Source of the DNA: Sipunculus nudus
Taxonomy: Eukaryota > Annelida > Sipuncula > Golfingiida > Sipunculidae
Reading direction: 5' to 3'
DNA: 64,000 bases
Assembly (NCBI GenBank): GCA_026874595.1
Contig: CM049314.1
Coordinates: 13,384,729 to 13,448,728, forward strand
Shown in pieces: positions 59,739-64,000 of this stretch (its first letter is position 1; each line of letters begins with the position of its first letter). The notes under the pieces are model-generated. The model ran no database searches. It saw only the letters and a program-made list of their open reading frames with translations, and was not told the origin of the DNA. A program made the position numbers and the translations under genes.

Positions 59739-60186
59739 ATGTAATATAAGTTTCTATAATTCATTCCCGCGGCATATTATTCATGATACCCAAGCATATG
59801 TCTCTGCATCTTGAGCATAAACCTCCCAACTAGTAATAAACAACCAAAATAATATAGAAGGAGAATTTTTCCATTCGATACCTTTATTTAAATAAGTATC
59901 ATGCTCACTCGTCCTTCTCTTTCAGTGATTCTGCCTTCATCTTCCAGTTAGGCTTTTGTTCAGTTGAAGTAAGTCGTTCGACGTTACGCTTCTTTTTTTT
60001 TGTATTGATGATATCCTAGGATTTGTTCATCAGAAGAAGAAAATCTACCCTAAGAGTGGTCAATTTTACAGATTTATCTCTCATTCTTGACGCATGCATC
60101 AGGGAAGATAAGCAAATATATAGTTCAACTCCTGTAGCTAATTTACATAAATATAACTAACCGTTAACGAGGTAACTGATAAATGA

Positions 60187-60188
<2 letters not shown>

Positions 60189-60237
<49 letters not shown>
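60189..60237. repeat. (CT)n microsatellite of Y unit 3
   Basis: A pure CT run of about 49 bp, followed by CGTTTGTTC. Confidence 0.97.
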
Positions 60238-60240
<3 letters not shown>

Positions 60241-60488
60241 TGTTCGAACGTTCATCACATTCCGGAATACCGTGTCTGGGCTAATATATCGACAAGGGTC
60301 ACAATGGACGAGACAAAAGTGTTTTCATTACATTTTTCAAGCTATGTTATTTTCACTTGAATTCTCCTTCCCTGCCACTGCCATTCATGTTGCAGTCCGA
60401 GTTAAATTTATAATGGGATTTCTAATGTAAGAATGCATTGTTTTTAGCCCACCGAAACGTCTAAACACTAATAGCAAGGTTATTCAGT

Positions 60489-60491
<3 letters not shown>

Positions 60492-60562
<71 letters not shown>
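60492..60562. repeat. (TA)n microsatellite of Y unit 3
   Basis: A TA run of about 71 bp with one TTTA break; the longest of the three equivalent tracts. Confidence 0.97.
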
Positions 60563-60563
<1 letters not shown>

Positions 60564-60742
60564 GCAAGAGTAAAACTCCCGCTCTCGAACATGAAAGAGA
60601 TTAACAAAATTTGACATATAACTGACATATTAACAGAAAAAATTGGGATACCATGTGTTTTTTATATTATGTGGGCGATGGTTGTGTATACACAAAGCAA
60701 ACAAGGAAGTGTATATTCCTTTTTTTAACCAGATTAGCGGCT

Positions 60743-60765
60743 GATAAAAGCAGTATATACTGATT
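60743..60765 (+). promoter_or_regulatory. Conserved TATA-type core promoter of the intact receptor gene
   Basis: GATAAAAGCAGTATATACTG, 261 bp before the ATG at 61004, is identical to 18093 and nearly so to 44816. It is the best promoter candidate for the one intact gene. Confidence 0.55.
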
Positions 60766-61003
60766 TATTACTTAACCGAAGAATATAAGGTTTATAACTG
60801 ACTTATTTCAATCTGGTGGCGAGGAGCTCAAAATTATTACTGATAATCCCGTGAAATTATAAGTAATGTACATCGGAGGACAACAACTCCTAACAACAGA
60901 ATACTGAGATAAAGAATCTTCTTTTCTACGTTTTGATAATCCTAGGCTTACCAGAGCCAGATAGTTTTATTTTTTCCCCACATACACGAAAAAGGATACC
61001 AAA

Positions 61004-62110
61004 ATGCCTTTATTATTATTTGCTCTCGGATTATTACTACCTTCAAGCAATTCAGCCAGATTGTGTCCATATGAATGCCGTTGTACAGATGATGGGGTCT
61101 TATGTACAGGCAAGAATCTGACGGACGTGCCAGGTAATATTTCTAATACCATCAAGTTTTTTAACCTTGCAAGTAATATAATCGTTACACCGAAAATCAT
61201 CGGAACTGCGGACTTCCGTTTTGAAAAACTTTCCCTGCTAGATCTTTCGTGGAATCGGATTAATCTTCTGGATTCGAAACCATTCAAGTACCTTTCTGGT
61301 TTGATGTACCTTGTAATTTATGAAAATAAAATAACGACAATTACAAGGACTTCACCATGGCCTCCGAAGCTGCAATGGATAGACTTGAGACACAATCAGA
61401 TCAAGTTTCTTGGTTACATGCAGGAACTACCTAGTGTTCAGTTCCTAACGCTTACGGGAAATCCATTTAACTGCGAGTGTAAGACAGAAACTTTTGAAGA
61501 GTATTTGAAGACAGATGTAAGCACTGAATGGACATGTGAATCTCCGGACGAAATGTCAATTCTGAATGCTACTATTCAGGTGGGGTACCATAAACAGCCA
61601 GAAGTAAACAATCATGTTCCATTGAATATCCGTCGCACTGGTTCTCAGTTAGATGACATGTACTTTAACTTAAAACCCTGTGCCACCCCTAATGTCTGGT
61701 GGGAGAAAAATGAAACCAACGTTTGGTGTGTCGCAGAGGGTGTCCCAGCACCGCTTGTTTCAGTTGCTGGACCAGGAGGTAGAAAGTTTACAACTGGAGA
61801 TATATTAACACACACTGCAGCAAACGGACGGTACACTTGTACGGCGGTGAATATGCTGGGTCAGAGGGTTGACACAGTCTTCGTATTTACTACTATGACA
61901 GCTAATGAAACAGTTAATATAACGCGCATAAAGGGGGAGAATGTTCTTCCCTTGGTATTAAGCCTGGTCGTGTTGGGTTTGTCTGTTTTGCTCTTTTTCT
62001 ATTCTTGTGCTATATTACTATCCGATCGATTTGTTTGTAAAAGTGGTGCCCATGATGATACATGTCAAGCTGAAGTGGCTGAGGAACCAATTTATGCATT
62101 AGTTTCCTAA
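61004..62110 (+). CDS. Intact LRR-Ig single-pass membrane receptor (Y-type, copy E)
   Basis: A 368-residue, single-exon gene. Signal peptide 1-18 (MPLLLFALGLLLPSSNSA); LRRNT with C21, C25, C27 and C34; about 4-5 LRRs (45-150; LSLLDLSWNRINLLDS and LQWIDLRHNQIKFLG are clear); LRRCT with C157, C159 and C178; an I-set-like Ig domain with C242 (WCVAEGVPAP) and C279 (GRYTCTAVNMLG); a membrane helix at about 314-339; and a cytoplasmic tail of about 29 residues ending EEPIYALVS, Y364. N-glycosylation sequons occur at NLT, NIS, NET and NIT. The start is fixed by the signal peptide and AAAATG context. YALV fits a YxxPhi sorting signal and, if phosphorylated, an SH2 site; it is not a strict ITIM because Pro is at -2. 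Ligand binding at the cell surface is expected from the family; an immune role is inference. Confidence 0.93.
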   Translation: MPLLLFALGLLLPSSNSARLCPYECRCTDDGVLCTGKNLTDVPGNISNTIKFFNLASNIIVTPKIIGTADFRFEKLSLLDLSWNRINLLDSKPFKYLSGLMYLVIYENKITTITRTSPWPPKLQWIDLRHNQIKFLGYMQELPSVQFLTLTGNPFNCECKTETFEEYLKTDVSTEWTCESPDEMSILNATIQVGYHKQPEVNNHVPLNIRRTGSQLDDMYFNLKPCATPNVWWEKNETNVWCVAEGVPAPLVSVAGPGGRKFTTGDILTHTAANGRYTCTAVNMLGQRVDTVFVFTTMTANETVNITRIKGENVLPLVLSLVVLGLSVLLFFYSCAILLSDRFVCKSGAHDDTCQAEVAEEPIYALVS

Positions 62111-62215
62111 ACAATGAAATGAACAAAGATACCATCGTAACTATCCTGCAAATCAACTTTGTTTTGCCTTAAAGACGCCTTCAGCAACTATTGTGGGACA
62201 TTTAAGGAAACAGAT

Positions 62216-62350
62216 TGTAAATGACAACGCTGTCATTCTGTTCTTGTGTCATATTAATATCCGATCTACGTGTCTGTGAAAGGGGTGCGCATAATGATAC
62301 ACGTTACACTGACATTGCTCATGAACCCTATTTACGCAAGGGGTTTTCTG
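62216..62350 (+). pseudogene. Receptor membrane/tail remnant 1, Y unit 3
   Basis: CTGTTCTTGTGTCATATTAA then TATCCGATCTACGTGTCTGT and GCGCATAATGATACACG repeat the end of the intact gene 120-250 bp after its stop. GAACCCTATTTACGCA echoes the EPIYA codons, out of a usable frame. Confidence 0.75.
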
Positions 62351-62449
62351 AAAAGGGGAAAAATAAAAACTTATAATCATGCAAGTACAATATAAATTAG
62401 CTTCATTTATTTAACATGGATTGTCCAGAATATTTATTTTAACTACTGT

Positions 62450-62615
62450 GGTGTCGTGGAGGAGGAAACCTGGGGACAACCACCATCCTTTGACCGGCAA
62501 CTACGTTGCATCTCCACAACAACTCCGGGGATCGCACCCGGGAAGCCATCTGAGCGAGCCTAAAAGCGCCTTGCCAGATAAACATGCTGGGCAACATTTT
62601 TTTGGAGATTTCAGA
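62450..62615 (+). repeat. Palindrome-ended repeat, Y unit 3
   Basis: Counterpart of 19765-19945: CTCCGGGGATCGCACCCGGG near 62523 and GCCATCTGAGCGAGCC near 62545. The left arm is reduced. Confidence 0.6.
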
Positions 62616-62654
62616 AAACGATCTTTTTTGTAAAGATGTCAAGCAGATGAAGCC

Positions 62655-62860
62655 GATAATTTTTTTTCCTTGTTCATTAGCCTGGCTGTGCTTGGTTTGA
62701 CTGGTTTGATCTTATTCTACAACTGTGCTATGTTGGTATCCGAAACAACTGATCTTCGGGGTTGTGAAAGGAGTGCACATAATAATACGCGTTATACGAA
62801 CACGGTTGATGAATTTACGCAGGGCTTCCGTAAACGATGGAGACAAAGGAATTCCCAAAG
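62655..62860 (+). pseudogene. Receptor membrane/tail remnant 2, Y unit 3
   Basis: An open stretch reads LAVLGLTGLILFYNCAMLVS then ETTDLRGCERSAHNNTR, a membrane helix and tail start closely related to the intact gene and to the X-type tail (ETIGLRDKERDADYDTR). No extracellular part and no EPIYA motif remain, although FTQGF stands in its place. Confidence 0.75.
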
Positions 62861-62869
62861 GTAACAATT

Positions 62870-64000
62870 ATATATTATCAAAACACGGCGAATGTGAAAA
62901 ATAATGCTAACAAAACTATGGAGGATATATAAATATCTACTGCACAACGCAACAAGGACTTTTGTGGAAGATTTCAGGGGGAAACTACACACTGGCTTTA
63001 AATATTCAAGAATAATATACATGTATTTTATATTAACCAGCTGCTAAACAGCTTTGAAAACCTCATTTGTAAATGACTAAAACAATTAAAATTCTTTACC
63101 AAGCAGCCGCATCTCCATGTACTTATGGCAAAATATGCCGATATAAACAGTAAGTACATTGATAGAGGTGTGTACCTACTTAATTTGTTTCAACTAAATC
63201 AGTTTTCACTCATCTGATGTGATACCTGTGAAAGACAATATCAGTTTAGTTAGAAATTTATCTCAATTCAGGTTTTTAAAAAAATACAAATCAGTACTAG
63301 TCAGACAGCACAAAAATGCTTAATCAGAGTAACTTCTGGTAAATCTAAAAAGACCTGCCGGGAATTTTCCTGCAGAACCGTTTGTTCCTCCCGGAATTCC
63401 AATGCGTTTGAAGTGTGAAATGTCCCTAGAACTCTTGAAAGAAAGTCAAACATATTAGCTTATTTAGCCCGTTGAGCAAGTGTATACAGGCAATCCTTCC
63501 TTAGTGTAAACCTCTATAAAGTGGGCACTACAATAAAGTGGGCACTTTTACGAAGTCCAATTTATTCTGTTTTCTCTTCATTTCAATTTTAAGATCGTCC
63601 ATAATTACCTTTCAGTTAATCAGATACTATACAGATGGGGACTATCAGAAATTAGATTCTGTTTTTACTGTTTTCAGAGCCAGACACAATCTCGTATATA
63701 TTTGTAGATTTCATATTGTAATTGCGCTGTATTAAAAAGTAAAATAATTTTAAAAAAAGGTTTAGTACTCCCGAAGATGTATCACGTTACAATATTTTAT
63801 GGTTTATTCGTAAATGGAAGTAGAAAAAGTTTAGTTAATCATATATTAAATATTTTTTAAAAATACATATACAAATCACGGGATTGCAAATTATTGTCTT
63901 TCAGTATATTTAAGCCTTTACAGCGAAATGTTGAGAAAATTGAATACAGATAGCTTCCAGAAAAAAAAAATAAATTAAGACAACATAATATGAAATGGTA
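62870..64000. other. 3' flank of Y unit 3, non-coding
   Basis: It matches 20120-21050 up to about 63770. AACCTCTATAAAGTGGGCAC with a second ATAAAGTGGGCACTTTT (63508-63552) resembles pogo-type terminal sub-repeats. No gene is seen to the window end. Confidence 0.65.

Larger units (their letters stand above)
59740..63770 (+). repeat. Y unit, copy 3, carrying the intact gene
   Basis: It aligns end to end with Y copy 1 (17155-21050) and up to about 62860 with Y copy 2. It starts directly after the inverted-repeat transposon at AAGTTTCTATAATTCATTCC and fades near 63770. Confidence 0.9.

Overview
This window is eukaryotic nuclear DNA, most likely from an invertebrate animal; a lophotrochozoan such as a mollusc is my best guess, held weakly. 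It is AT-rich, gene-poor and crowded with long (TA)n and (CT)n tracts. The transposons are of animal type: a Penelope-like retroelement with a hammerhead ribozyme, a decayed Gypsy element with the unusual integrase-before-reverse-transcriptase order, a tRNA-derived SINE, a non-autonomous inverted-repeat DNA transposon and pogo-like ends. I see no bacterial operons, rRNA genes, intact tRNA genes or CRISPR arrays.

The core of the window is a cluster of single-exon genes for one cell-surface receptor family. The layout is signal peptide, cysteine-capped leucine-rich repeats (LRRNT, about 4-5 LRRs, LRRCT), one Ig-like domain, one membrane helix and a short cytoplasmic tail ending in a conserved tyrosine motif (EPIYALVS or EPIYAVVT). 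All copies are on the + strand. Only one, at 61004-62110 (368 aa), is intact. The others carry nonsense codons, frameshifts or lost starts: 11.4-12.5, 18.3-19.4, 26.9-27.6, 30.6-30.9, 35.5-36.6, 39.8-40.9 (nearly intact), 45.1-46.2 and 46.9-48.0 kb. There are three subfamilies: X-type (11.4 and 39.8 kb), Y-type (18.3, 45.1 and 61.0 kb) and F-type (35.5 and 46.9 kb).

The copies sit in repeated blocks of about 10 kb. X then Y units are recognisable at 10.5-21.0, 38.3-46.9 and 53.8-63.8 kb, with matching intergenic DNA, (CT)n and (TA)n tracts and promoters. In the third block the X-type gene was removed by a deletion whose junction is visible near 54.78 kb. The Penelope-like element (14.64-17.1 kb) and the inverted-repeat DNA transposon (57.74-59.74 kb) lie at the X/Y boundary of blocks 1 and 3, next to or inside the same (TA)n tract. 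Block 2 keeps the uninterrupted boundary.

The left part (1-10.5 kb) holds a duplicated segment with a small secreted-protein ORF, a SINE, a terminal exon of an unrecognised gene on the minus strand (4474-4834, with an in-frame TGA) and a field of degenerate repeats (8.7-10.1 kb). The 21.5-34.4 kb stretch is mostly non-coding, with receptor relics, a fold-back element, pogo-like ends and a 202-bp tandem repeat. The 48.1-53.8 kb stretch contains the Gypsy relic. The overall picture is birth-and-death evolution of a receptor family that may serve innate immune recognition; that function is inference from domain architecture only.
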